Shown here: positions 1 to 6,492 of the stretch, piece after piece
Numbering within the stretch: position 1 is the stretch's first letter
How the letters are laid out: every line of letters begins with the position of its first letter
NCBI GenBank assembly: GCA_045640565.1
Contig: JAZUFG010000053.1
Coordinates: 1-20,925, forward strand
Origin: RGIG3159 sp045640565
GTDB taxonomy: Bacteria; Bacillota; Clostridia; Oscillospirales; Oscillospiraceae
Length of the DNA stretch: 20,925 nucleotides
Direction of reading: 5' to 3'
The notes under the pieces: generated by a model
What the model saw: the letters and a program-made list of their open reading frames with translations, nothing else
Databases searched by the model: none
Told to the model about the DNA's origin: nothing
Program-made: the position numbers and the translations under genes

Positions 1-1
1 C

Positions 2-202
2 ACAGAGTTAAACCGAGATCTTGTGAACAGACTCATCCAAAGAATAGAAGTCCATAACAACGATAAATACGACGGTCACTGTCACGTAAAGGTGGATATC
101 TATTTTACCGGAGCAGGAATCATCAATATCCCGACAGAACAAGAACTCCTGCGGCTGATGGATGAAATCCGTAACAACAGACCCAATGAGCAATCCGCAT
201 AA
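2..202 (+). CDS. C-terminal end of a large serine site-specific recombinase (5' end outside the window)
   Basis: An open frame enters from the left edge and stops with TAA at 200-202, giving 66 residues. The readable part, LNRDLVNRLIQRIEVH followed by a KVDIYF strand and a basic or polar tail, resembles the C-terminal DUF4368-type region of large serine recombinases of Firmicutes integrative elements (TnpX-like). Such enzymes excise and integrate mobile elements through a catalytic serine in the N-terminal domain, which lies outside this window, so activity cannot be judged. Base composition is visibly more A+T-rich than in the genes further right, which fits a transferred element. The assignment rests on a short, moderately conserved tail; another DNA-binding protein remains possible. 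Confidence 0.6.
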   Translation, partial: TELNRDLVNRLIQRIEVHNNDKYDGHCHVKVDIYFTGAGIINIPTEQELLRLMDEIRNNRPNEQSA

Positions 203-211
203 ACGCGGAAA

Positions 212-240
212 CGGTGCAGCCCCCTTTGGGGGCTACACCG
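212..240 (+). terminator. Strong hairpin just after the recombinase, probable terminator or element-end structure
   Basis: The arms CGGTGCAGCCCCC (212-224) and GGGGGCTACACCG (228-240) pair over 13 positions with one C/A mismatch around a TTT loop. It starts 9 bases after the recombinase stop. No clean T-tract follows (TAACCTACATAAAAAA), so it may stabilise the mRNA 3' end or work as an imperfect terminator. The remaining bases up to the symporter stop at 314 show no gene; an attachment site could be here but cannot be recognised without its partner. Confidence 0.55.
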
Positions 241-313
241 TAACCTACATAAAAAACTTCCTTACGTGGCTGTCGCTAAATAGACTCTGCTTTTTGGTGT
301 ACGGAAATACGGA

Positions 314-1732
314 TTATTTCATCTTCTCTCTGCAAGACTTTGCAACGACTCCGGAAAGGACGATTAAAGCCAAAGCATTGGGAATTACAATGAAATTGTT
401 GAAGAGATCCTGAAGCTCCCAAACCAGATCATTGGACATCAGGGTTCCCATAAAGACAAAGGCGATAGCGATGATCATATAAACCGTAACGGCAATCTTT
501 CCTGCTTTCTCACTCTTTCTGCCAAAGAGCCACTGAACATTGACCTTGCCAAAGAGATTCCAGCCAAGAACTGTGGAAAAAGCGAAGAAAAGCAGACAGA
601 CAGCTACAAACTTGGCGCCCAGGCTTTCCCCGAAAACCGTGCCAAAAGCGTTCTGGGCCAAATTGGACTTCCCGATGGTCTCCGTCACAGCACCGACATA
701 TCCGGCAGCCAAGGGGCCATCCTTGGTGTAAAGCGTAGAAATGATAACAAGAGCATTCAGGGTCAACACCACAAAGGTATCCACAAAGACACCGATCATG
801 GCAGCCACACCCTGGTCGTGCGGGTGCTCGACCTGAGCAAGAGCGTGGGCATGAGGTGTGGAACCCATACCAGCCTCATTGGAGAAGAGGCCTCTCTTTG
901 CGCCCTGGGAAACCGCTTCCTTAAGAGCCGTACCGACAGCACCGCCGATAATAGCCGAAGGATTAAACGCATACTTGAAGATCATTCCGATCGTCGTGGG
1001 AATATAACGAATACGGCAGGCCAAAACGACCAGGCCTCCCAAAAGGAAGACAGCCGCCATGACCGGAACCATTTTCTCCGTAACAGCAGCCAGGCGGCGA
1101 ATACCGCCCAAAAAAATGATTGCACAAATCACAACAAGGAAGAGACCGATGATCCAGGAAGGAATACCAAAGGCCGTTTCCAATGTAGAACCGATGGAGT
1201 TGCTCTGAACCATACATCCGATGAAGCCCAAAGCCAAGATAGCGGAAACCGCAAAGAAGCCGGCAAGGAACTTGCCGAAAGTTCCCTTAAAGGCAGTGGT
1301 GATATAGTAAACAGGACCGCCGTAAATCTGGCCTTTTTGATCCGTTACTCGGGTCTTAATAGCAAGGGTCGCTTCCGCATAGATGGTGGCCATGCCGAAA
1401 AAGGCGATAACCCACATCCAGAAAATAGCGCCGGGACCGCCGGTCAAAATTGCACCGGAAGCGCCTACGATGTTACCGGTACCGACCTGTGCTGCAACTG
1501 CCGTTGCAAAAGCCTGGAAGGAAGACATTCCGCTTTCCTTCTTTTCACCGCGGAGCTTCATGCCGCCGAAAACCTTCCGCATGCCTTCTCCAAAGCAGCG
1601 GACTTGGACGAACTTGGTTTTGATTGAGAAAAGCAGCCCCACAAGAATCAGCAAAAATACCAAAACATAGTTTGACAGGGCCCAATTCAACTTGCTGACA
1701 ATAGGGTAGAGAAAATCTTGGATCGCTTGCAT
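314..1732 (-). CDS. AGCS-family sodium:alanine/glycine symporter
   Basis: A 472-residue polytopic membrane protein of the alanine or glycine:cation symporter family, which imports small neutral amino acids with Na+. The length is normal for the family (about 440-490). The N-terminus runs into a membrane segment (VLVFLLILVGLLFSI), followed by the family's characteristic GGPGAIFWMWVIAFFGMATI stretch and YAEATLA, then repeated hydrophobic segments and a short basic tail. ATG at 1730-1732 is preceded by AAGGAG at a spacing of about 8, which fixes the start. The leader carries a glycine riboswitch and a terminator, so glycine is a likely substrate as well as the regulatory signal. It stands alone as a transcription unit. 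The family call is firm; alanine versus glycine preference is inference from the riboswitch. Confidence 0.93.
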   Translation of the reverse strand: MQAIQDFLYPIVSKLNWALSNYVLVFLLILVGLLFSIKTKFVQVRCFGEGMRKVFGGMKLRGEKKESGMSSFQAFATAVAAQVGTGNIVGASGAILTGGPGAIFWMWVIAFFGMATIYAEATLAIKTRVTDQKGQIYGGPVYYITTAFKGTFGKFLAGFFAVSAILALGFIGCMVQSNSIGSTLETAFGIPSWIIGLFLVVICAIIFLGGIRRLAAVTEKMVPVMAAVFLLGGLVVLACRIRYIPTTIGMIFKYAFNPSAIIGGAVGTALKEAVSQGAKRGLFSNEAGMGSTPHAHALAQVEHPHDQGVAAMIGVFVDTFVVLTLNALVIISTLYTKDGPLAAGYVGAVTETIGKSNLAQNAFGTVFGESLGAKFVAVCLLFFAFSTVLGWNLFGKVNVQWLFGRKSEKAGKIAVTVYMIIAIAFVFMGTLMSNDLVWELQDLFNNFIVIPNALALIVLSGVVAKSCREKMK

Positions 1733-1767
1733 GGAAAATCTCCTTTCAATGCGCTGCCAAGGGAAAG

Positions 1768-1805
1768 AAAAAAGCCGTTCCCCGGACAGCTCCGGAGAAA
1801 ACGGC
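1768..1805 (-). terminator. Riboswitch-controlled intrinsic terminator ahead of the symporter
   Basis: On the minus strand GCCGTT-TT-CTCCGG pairs with CCGGGG-AACGGC (two-base bulge, loop AGCTGT), directly followed by six T residues. It lies between the glycine aptamer and the start codon, so its formation would stop transcription before the symporter. Its 5' arm is complementary to the 5' strand of the aptamer (see the antiterminator entry). Confidence 0.85.
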
Positions 1806-1913
1806 AGACACGCAAAAGGCGCGGAATATTTGTCTGCTCTGTCCTTTTGCCTGAGAGTTTCGGCCTAAGCCTTGCCCCTTCGGCACCTGACCGGATGTCA
1901 GGATTCTCCAGAG
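1790..1913 (-). promoter_or_regulatory. Candidate antiterminator pairing of the glycine switch
   Basis: Minus-strand CTCTGGAGAA (1913 to 1904), which contains the 5' P1 strand of the aptamer, is complementary over 10 positions (one G-U) to TTCTCCGGAG (1799 to 1790), the 5' arm and loop start of the terminator. Aptamer folding and this pairing exclude one another. Glycine binding would therefore free the terminator and switch the symporter off. The complementarity is seen; the mechanism is inferred. Confidence 0.55.
1805..1836 (-). other. Helix 3' of the glycine aptamer, candidate 'ghost aptamer' stem
   Basis: Directly after the aptamer, minus-strand CAGACA pairs perfectly with TGTCTG. An inner CGC/GCG helix is stacked on the 3' side and about seven unpaired bases lie on the 5' side. 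Singlet glycine riboswitches are known to keep a small vestigial helix in place of the missing second aptamer; position and shape fit that. It abuts the terminator, sharing one base. Confidence 0.5.
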
Positions 1914-1925
1914 TATCCTCCGCCA
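1837..1925 (-). ncRNA. Glycine riboswitch (gcvT-type, single aptamer)
   Basis: Read on the minus strand, the conserved core is unmistakable: CTCTGGAGAATCC, then GTGCCGAAGGGGCAAG, then CCGAAACTCTCAGGCAAAAG, then GACAGAG. The terminal CTCT (1913-1910) and AGAG (1840-1837) form P1. Only one complete aptamer is present, not the tandem pair. It binds glycine in the nascent mRNA and sits between the symporter's promoter and a classical terminator, so control is at transcription elongation. The outer boundary toward 1925 is approximate. Confidence 0.93.
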
Positions 1926-1960
1926 CCGGTCAAATCCCGGCACTTCATCGGATGGGACAT

Positions 1961-1988
1961 ATCATACTCATTTTTTTTGAATTGTCAA
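1961..1988 (-). promoter_or_regulatory. Sigma-A-type promoter of the glycine-switch/symporter unit
   Basis: Minus strand: perfect TTGACA (1988-1983), a 16-base spacer and TATGAT (1966-1961, five of six matches). A start near 1954 would give a leader of about 220 bases that contains the whole riboswitch. Confidence 0.75.
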
Positions 1989-2008
1989 GTTTTTTCGTCA
2001 ATTATTAT

Positions 2009-2033
2009 CCTTTGAAAAAGGATTTTTCAAAGG
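2009..2033 (-). terminator. Terminator hairpin after truA
   Basis: A perfect 11-base inverted repeat, CCTTTGAAAAA / TTTTTCAAAGG with a three-base loop, starts 8 bases after the truA stop. The T-rich 3' arm can serve as the U-tract. It separates the truA operon from the symporter promoter at 1961-1988. Confidence 0.65.
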
Positions 2034-2041
2034 ACTGTGAG

Positions 2042-2776
2042 TCAATAATCGACCCGAGTCAGGCAAAGGCCCTGGGGCGGTGCTGTGGGGCCGGCCTGCT
2101 GCCGGTCCAAAGATGCCAAAATCTCCGGAATCCTATCCGGGGCAATTTCCCCCTTTCCGACCTCCAAAAGCGTTCCCGTCATGATCCGGACCATGTTCTG
2201 CAGAAAACCCGTGCCATGAAATTTCAGGGTGAGCAGAGAGCCCTTCCGGGCAATCTCAATGGAATCCACCACCCGAACTGTGGACTTCTTAAACTTTGGA
2301 TTTCCGCAAAAGGCTTTATAATCGTGGGAACCGGTCAGGTAGGCGGCTGCCTTTTTCATTTTCTCCAGATCCGGCTGAAAGTCCAGCACCGTCAGATACT
2401 TGCGGTTAAAAACCGGCTTAGTCTCTCCGCAGAAGCAGGTATAAGTATAAAGCTTCCCCGCAGCGTTATAGCGGGCATGAAAGCGGTCCGAGGCAATACT
2501 GACCTCATCCACACAAATATCTTCCGGGAGATAGTGATTGAGATAATCCCGGATCTCCTCCGGATTCATGGGCGTCTCCAAGTGGGTGCTGGCCACCATG
2601 GCCTTTGCGTGAACGCCGGCATCCGTCCTCCCGGCTCCGAAAATCTCCACATCGGAATTCGTCATCCTGGAGAGAACAGCTTCCAGTTTCCCCTGAACGG
2701 TGTCTTTCCCCGGCTGCCGTTCCCAGCCGAAATAGCGGGTCCCATCATAACAGATCAGCAGTTTATAGTTTTTCAC
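2042..2776 (-). CDS. truA: tRNA pseudouridine synthase A
   Basis: A 244-residue enzyme that isomerises uridines 38-40 in the tRNA anticodon arm; the length is normal for bacterial TruA. The N-terminal KNYKLLICYDGTRYFGWERQ and the catalytic motif FGAGRTDAGVHA are clear, with the nucleophile Asp at residue 52. Later, RARYNAAGK-like and FLQNMVRIMTG-type sequences match the family; the latter sits near the C-terminus as expected. The frame stays open upstream to 2962, but I place the start at GTG 2776-2774. It gives the canonical N-terminus, GGGGAGGG lies just upstream inside the previous gene, and the previous stop codon is one base away (TAA-T-GTG). This implies translational coupling to the upstream transporter gene. 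It is the last gene of a three-gene operon. Confidence 0.95.
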   Translation of the reverse strand: MKNYKLLICYDGTRYFGWERQPGKDTVQGKLEAVLSRMTNSDVEIFGAGRTDAGVHAKAMVASTHLETPMNPEEIRDYLNHYLPEDICVDEVSIASDRFHARYNAAGKLYTYTCFCGETKPVFNRKYLTVLDFQPDLEKMKKAAAYLTGSHDYKAFCGNPKFKKSTVRVVDSIEIARKGSLLTLKFHGTGFLQNMVRIMTGTLLEVGKGEIAPDRIPEILASLDRQQAGPTAPPQGLCLTRVDY

Positions 2777-2777
2777 A

Positions 2778-3707
2778 TTATCCCTCCCCAGCTTCCACGA
2801 ATCCCAGGATGATAATACCCAAAATAACCAAAGCAATGGCTCCGTACTGTTTCTTTGTAAGATGCTCCCCCAAGGAAAGCCTGCCCAGGAGAAGACTTGC
2901 CACGCAATAGCTTCCGACAAGAGGGGCCGCGGCAACGCTATTGCCGCTGAGAGCATAGACATAGGTCATTTGTCCGGCTGTTTCCATCACAGCGGCGATG
3001 AAGCGGTTCTTTTGCCCGGAGATCTTCAGCCTTTCCTTTTTTATGATTACGAGATAGGCCAAAAGAAGCAGCGCTGCCAAAAAGAAGGTCAGCTGATAGG
3101 AAACATTTGCTGTATCCTCCAACGTTTCCTCTGTCACGCCTCTTAATGGCGAACAGGAAAAATCGTCCAGATACAGCCCGTCAAAAAAAGTCCCCAAAGA
3201 ATCAATGACGCAGTAAGTCAGGGGAATCAGGATAGCAGGCAGGCCTCTTTCATAGCGTTTCTCATTGGGCAGCGTCTTTTTTCTCTCCTCATTGCGCTCC
3301 AGAATCCCCAGGAACACCACTCCGGCGGTAATCAGGACAATGGAAACAACAGTCCAGAATCCGGGAAGCGTTTTGAGAAAAATCATCAGCAGCAGCGCAG
3401 TAACCGCCCCACTGGCATTCTGAACGGGAGAAGCAATCGACAGCTCCAGATAACGAAGGCCGTAATATCCAACCACCATGGAGAGAATATAACAGAGGGA
3501 AACCGGCAGATAAATAAGAAGATTTATAATCTGATAGTGTAATCTCCCCGTCAGGAGGGTATAGAGCGCAGCGAGGCCCATCACAAGGCCGACGATCATT
3601 GCCGTTTTCAGATGGCTGCAGGAATCGGCAGGATCGTTACCCTTTTTATAGTAGAGATCCGCGCCGCCCCATGCAAAAAATGTCACCAAAGCAAATAAAA
3701 ACCACAT
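2778..3707 (-). CDS. EamA/DMT-superfamily membrane transporter
   Basis: A 309-residue protein with about ten hydrophobic segments arranged as two similar halves of the drug/metabolite transporter superfamily. It begins MWFLFALVTFFAWGGADLYY and ends with a basic loop and a final membrane segment (AIALVILGIIILGFVEAG). The second half contains the typical membrane stretch YALSGNSVAAAPLVGSY followed by LGRLSLGEHLTKKQ, like the GEPLTWxxxxG region of EamA proteins. The substrate cannot be told from sequence; members export amino acids, nucleosides or drugs. ATG 3707-3705 follows GGGAG at spacing 7, and the upstream tauE-like gene stops one base before it (TGA-T-ATG). The two are therefore translationally coupled. 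Confidence 0.87.
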   Translation of the reverse strand: MWFLFALVTFFAWGGADLYYKKGNDPADSCSHLKTAMIVGLVMGLAALYTLLTGRLHYQIINLLIYLPVSLCYILSMVVGYYGLRYLELSIASPVQNASGAVTALLLMIFLKTLPGFWTVVSIVLITAGVVFLGILERNEERKKTLPNEKRYERGLPAILIPLTYCVIDSLGTFFDGLYLDDFSCSPLRGVTEETLEDTANVSYQLTFFLAALLLLAYLVIIKKERLKISGQKNRFIAAVMETAGQMTYVYALSGNSVAAAPLVGSYCVASLLLGRLSLGEHLTKKQYGAIALVILGIIILGFVEAGEG

Positions 3708-3708
3708 A

Positions 3709-4443
3709 TCAGGCTCCCAAAAAAGCTTTCAAAAAAGTTATCGCTCCGGATACGATCAAAAATGCATAAATACACTTTTTCATAACCGCAATATTCAGCT
3801 TATTTACAATCTTTCCGCCGATCCAACTTCCGACCAGGATCCCGGCCAAAGCGCAGCATATGGGAAAAATCATACTTGCAGTTATGATCCCGGCAAAAAT
3901 TCTCACTGCCAACAGATAGAGATTCGTCACCGTAAAGGTGGCATCCAGTGTTCCCAGATACTCCTCTTTGCTTTTCGTTATCCCTAAAAAATAAAGGGCC
4001 AGCGGGGGCCCGCCGATGCTGAAAAATCCGCCCAGAATTCCGCCCAGAACGCCGCAGACAATTGCCGCAGCCGGGCCTCTCTTCAAGGTAAACTTCCCCG
4101 CAGCAAAAAGAAAATAGATCCCCAGAACGACCAAAGCAGCACCAAGGCCCATTTTCATTGCTCGGACATCGGCCGCGAGGCTGATCCGAACACAGAAGGT
4201 GCTCACCAAAAGATAGATTACGAGAGGCAGAACCATCATTTTCCACTGGATCTGCCTGCGGTAACGGCGGGCAATGGATATCGCCAGTGCACCCCCCGTT
4301 GCCCCGGATATCCCCGCAGCCTCTACAAGCGGATAGAAGGAAGGCATGAAGAGCATATTTACAATTCCGCCGCCAAAGCCGGTAACTGCCTGAATACAGC
4401 CGGAAAAAATCGCAAGGAACCCAACAATTAACCCATTTATCAT
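3709..4443 (-). CDS. TauE/SafE-family sulfite/organic-anion exporter
   Basis: A 244-residue membrane protein of the TauE/SafE family (also DUF81), which moves sulfite, sulfoacetate or other small organic anions across the membrane. Two glycine-rich half motifs are visible: SGCIQAVTGFGGGIVNMLF near residue 14 and GVLGGILGGFFSIGGPPLAL in the second half, each followed by hydrophobic helices, about eight in all. The frame is open to 4701 without a stop, but the upstream part is non-membrane sequence overlapping the riboswitch DNA of the divergent gene. ATG 4443-4441 has GGAG at spacing 8 and gives the family N-terminus. First gene of the tauE-eamA-truA operon. The substrate is not predictable. 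Confidence 0.87.
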   Translation of the reverse strand: MINGLIVGFLAIFSGCIQAVTGFGGGIVNMLFMPSFYPLVEAAGISGATGGALAISIARRYRRQIQWKMMVLPLVIYLLVSTFCVRISLAADVRAMKMGLGAALVVLGIYFLFAAGKFTLKRGPAAAIVCGVLGGILGGFFSIGGPPLALYFLGITKSKEEYLGTLDATFTVTNLYLLAVRIFAGIITASMIFPICCALAGILVGSWIGGKIVNKLNIAVMKKCIYAFLIVSGAITFLKAFLGA

Positions 4444-4473
4444 AATATGCTCCAAAGCCTTTTTACTGGACTG

Positions 4474-4502
4474 ATTATAGCATGCGCACCTTTCTTTCAC
4501 AA
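4474..4502 (-). promoter_or_regulatory. Promoter of the tauE-eamA-truA operon
   Basis: Minus strand: TTGTGA (4502-4497), a 17-base spacer and perfect TATAAT (4479-4474), about 31 bases before the tauE-like start codon. It is back to back with the lysine-switch promoter at 4550, with 47 bases between the two -35 boxes. Confidence 0.7.
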
Positions 4503-4549
4503 GATAGAAAGTGCTAAAAGAAAATGAGATGAGAAAAATAAGATTTAGG

Positions 4550-4578
4550 TTGACAAAATGAACATTCCCCCTTATACT
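4550..4578 (+). promoter_or_regulatory. Promoter of the lysine riboswitch/transporter unit
   Basis: Perfect TTGACA (4550-4555), a 17-base spacer and TATACT (4573-4578). A start near 4585 puts the whole lysine aptamer in the leader. Confidence 0.85.
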
Positions 4579-4597
4579 GTTTGCAATTGAACAGGGC

Positions 4598-4755
4598 ATG
4601 ATAGAGGCGCGGATGCCATCAGTATCGCCGGAAGCCGCCGGGAAGCGGGGCGTGAAAGGGTCATCTGCCGAAGAGTTGAATGGATTCCCGTTCTTCAACA
4701 TCTGGGCCGTCGGAGAATATCCGCCGGACTGTCGCGCAAGCGGAGAGCTGTCGGT
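4598..4755 (+). ncRNA. Lysine riboswitch (L box)
   Basis: The conserved L-box elements occur in order: GATAGAGGCGCGG, ATCAGTA, GTGAAAGGGTCATCTGCCGA, CTGGGCCGTCGGAG and CGGACTGTC, ending GGAGAGCTGTC. P1 forms from GATAG (4600-4604) and CTGTC (4748-4752). This RNA binds lysine; members upstream of transporters usually switch expression off when lysine is plentiful. A terminator follows 23 bases later, so control is by transcription attenuation. Confidence 0.93.
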
Positions 4756-4794
4756 GATTGTGGTTTCGTTTTATTGTCATGGACAGGCAACTCT
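4744..4794 (+). promoter_or_regulatory. Candidate antiterminator of the lysine switch
   Basis: AGAGCTGTC (4744-4752), which includes the 3' P1 strand, can pair with GACAG (4782-4786) and, past a four-base bulge, CTCT (4791-4794). Both partners lie in the terminator stem-loop. P1 (lysine bound) and this helix are mutually exclusive, predicting an OFF switch. The complementarity is seen; use in the cell is inferred. Confidence 0.6.
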
Positions 4795-4814
4795 GTTCAT
4801 GACATTTTTATTTT
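4775..4814 (+). terminator. Lysine-riboswitch terminator
   Basis: TGTCATGGACAG (4775-4786) and CTGTTCATGACA (4793-4804) pair over 12 positions with one G-T pair and loop GCAACT, followed by TTTTTATTTT. The ribosome binding site AGGAGG (4815-4820) starts immediately afterwards. Confidence 0.9.
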
Positions 4815-4830
4815 AGGAGGCATGAGATTC

Positions 4831-6339
4831 ATGCAATTTGCAAACACCTTTTGGGCTTTGGTCCCGCCCCTCATCGCCATTGCCTTGGCGTTGATAACCA
4901 AAGAGGCCTATTCTTCCCTCTTCGTGGGCATCGTAGTCGGTGCGCTTTTCATTAACGGCTTTGCCCCTGTTGCAACTCTGGACACCATCATCAATGATGG
5001 CTTCTCCACTGCTATCGCAGATAATGCCGGCATTTTCGCTTTCCTGGTCATGCTTGGCATCCTTGTTGCTCTGGTGAACTCCACCGGTGCCGCCAGCGCC
5101 TTCGGCAAATGGGCTTCCAAGAGGATCCGCTCCCGTGCCGGCGCTCTGATCGCCTCTTTCATTTTGGGCGTTCTCATCTTCATCGACGACTATTTTAACT
5201 GTCTGACCGTCGGCTCCGTCATGCGGCCCCTCTCCGATCAGCAGAAAATCTCCCGGGCAAAGTTGGCTTTCATTATTGACGCCACCGCCGCTCCCATTTG
5301 CATGATTGCTCCCGTGTCCTCTTGGGCAGCCGCCGTTTCCGGCGTTGCTTCCGATCTGGGCATCAACGGCATCAAACTCTTCATTGACGCCATTCCCTAT
5401 AACTACTACTCGCTTCTCATGATCGTCTTCGTCATTGGCCTGGCTATCATGGGCTTTGACTACGGCCCCATGGCCGCTGCCGAGCTGAAGGCCTACAAGG
5501 AAAACGATGTGGGCTCCCTGGGAAATGACAGTGAAGTTCAGAACTCCCGCGCTTCTCTCTGGGATATGCTGATCCCCGTAATCGTGCTCATCATCACCTG
5601 CGTCATCGGCCTTCTCTATGTAGGCGGCTTCTGGGGCGACGGCGAGGCTGCCGGCTCCGTGATCCTGGCCTTTGGCGACACCGACGCCTTTGTTGGTCTC
5701 CCCTGGGGTTCCCTGATTGCTTTGATCTTTGCGATCATCTACCTCTGCTGCCGCAGAGTCATTTCCTTCAAAGATGCCATGGGCTGCTGCGTCAAGGGCT
5801 TTGAAGCCATGGTTCCCGCCATTTTGATTCTGACCTTTGCCGTATCCCTGAAGAATATGACCTCCGCTCTTGGCGCTGCCAACTATGTGGAAAGCCTGAT
5901 GCAGGGTGCTGCCGCCGGGCTCTACAAAATGCTGCCCGCTATCATCTTCCTGGTTGCCTGCGGTCTGGCCTTCTCCACCGGCACCAGCTGGGGCACCTTC
6001 GGCATCCTGATTCCTATTGTGCTCCCCATCTTCTCCGCAGATTCTTCCCTCTTGATCATTGGTATCTCCGCCTGCCTGGCAGGTGCTGTCTGCGGTGACC
6101 ACTGCTCCCCCATTTCCGATACCACCATCATGGCTTCCGCCGGTGCTAACTGCAACCATGTTCAGCACGTTTCCACCCAGCTTCCCTATGCCATCACAGT
6201 TGCCGGCGTTTCCTTTGTAAACTATGTCATTGTCGGTTTTGTTCAAAATGCTCTCGTTGGCCTGATCACCGGCATCGTTCTGATCCTTGCAACCCTCTTC
6301 ATTCTGAAGAAAACAATCGGCAAGACCGTCACTGACTGA
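4831..6339 (+). CDS. NhaC-family transporter under lysine riboswitch control, probable lysine importer
   Basis: A 502-residue membrane protein of the Na+/H+ antiporter NhaC superfamily, with about a dozen hydrophobic segments and the family-like patches LIFIDDYFNCLTVGSVMRPL, CMIAPVSSWAA, STGTSWGTFGILIPI and CGDHCSPISDTTIMAS. NhaC homologues located behind lysine riboswitches were described by comparative genomics as candidate lysine transporters (LysW type), so lysine uptake is the better functional reading here than Na+/H+ exchange. Of two nearby ATGs, 4822 lies one base after AGGAGG, too close to use, while 4831 lies 10 bases after it and gives the N-terminus MQFANTFWALVPPL; I choose 4831. 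It is a single-gene unit closed by the hairpin at 6351. The family is firm, the substrate inferred from regulation. Confidence 0.9.
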   Translation: MQFANTFWALVPPLIAIALALITKEAYSSLFVGIVVGALFINGFAPVATLDTIINDGFSTAIADNAGIFAFLVMLGILVALVNSTGAASAFGKWASKRIRSRAGALIASFILGVLIFIDDYFNCLTVGSVMRPLSDQQKISRAKLAFIIDATAAPICMIAPVSSWAAAVSGVASDLGINGIKLFIDAIPYNYYSLLMIVFVIGLAIMGFDYGPMAAAELKAYKENDVGSLGNDSEVQNSRASLWDMLIPVIVLIITCVIGLLYVGGFWGDGEAAGSVILAFGDTDAFVGLPWGSLIALIFAIIYLCCRRVISFKDAMGCCVKGFEAMVPAILILTFAVSLKNMTSALGAANYVESLMQGAAAGLYKMLPAIIFLVACGLAFSTGTSWGTFGILIPIVLPIFSADSSLLIIGISACLAGAVCGDHCSPISDTTIMASAGANCNHVQHVSTQLPYAITVAGVSFVNYVIVGFVQNALVGLITGIVLILATLFILKKTIGKTVTD

Positions 6340-6350
6340 TTTGCTTTTTC

Positions 6351-6389
6351 AAAATCCCGTCCGATTTTTTCGGACGGGATTTTCTTTTG
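6351..6389. terminator. Intrinsic terminator after the lysine transporter
   Basis: AAAATCCCGTCCG (6351-6363) and CGGACGGGATTTT (6371-6383) form a perfect 13-base stem around ATTTTTT, with a T-rich tail to 6388. It starts 11 bases after the stop codon. Confidence 0.9.
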
Positions 6390-6398
6390 AAAAATCTA

Positions 6399-6407
6399 TG
6401 TTATAAT
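6399..6407 (+). promoter_or_regulatory. Extended -10 promoter of the phosphodiesterase gene
   Basis: TGTTATAAT (6399-6407) is a TG-extended perfect -10 box right after the terminator. No good -35 hexamer is visible. It lies 85 bases before the start codon at 6493. Confidence 0.55.
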
Positions 6408-6492
6408 ATTTTTCCACAGGATAAAGCGTCAGGCACTTTATTCCCGTGGCAATACCGCCTTATTCTATAAAGAACACCGGAGGACCAAGCTT

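Noticed and set aside
162..413. An 83-codon frame overlapping the recombinase end and the hairpin
   Set aside because: It crosses the hairpin and the symporter's 3' end and has no ribosome binding site or recognisable product.
818..1627. A 269-codon plus-strand frame opposite the symporter
   Set aside because: Polar, low-complexity product; the minus-strand frame carries the AGCS signature and riboswitch.
4598..4816. A 72-codon frame starting at the lysine riboswitch
   Set aside because: It lies wholly within the aptamer and terminator, whose conservation is explained by RNA structure.
4813..6246. A 477-codon antisense frame opposite the lysine transporter
   Set aside because: Its product is Gly/Asp/Asn-rich and lacks hydrophobic or known motifs; the sense frame is a clear membrane protein.
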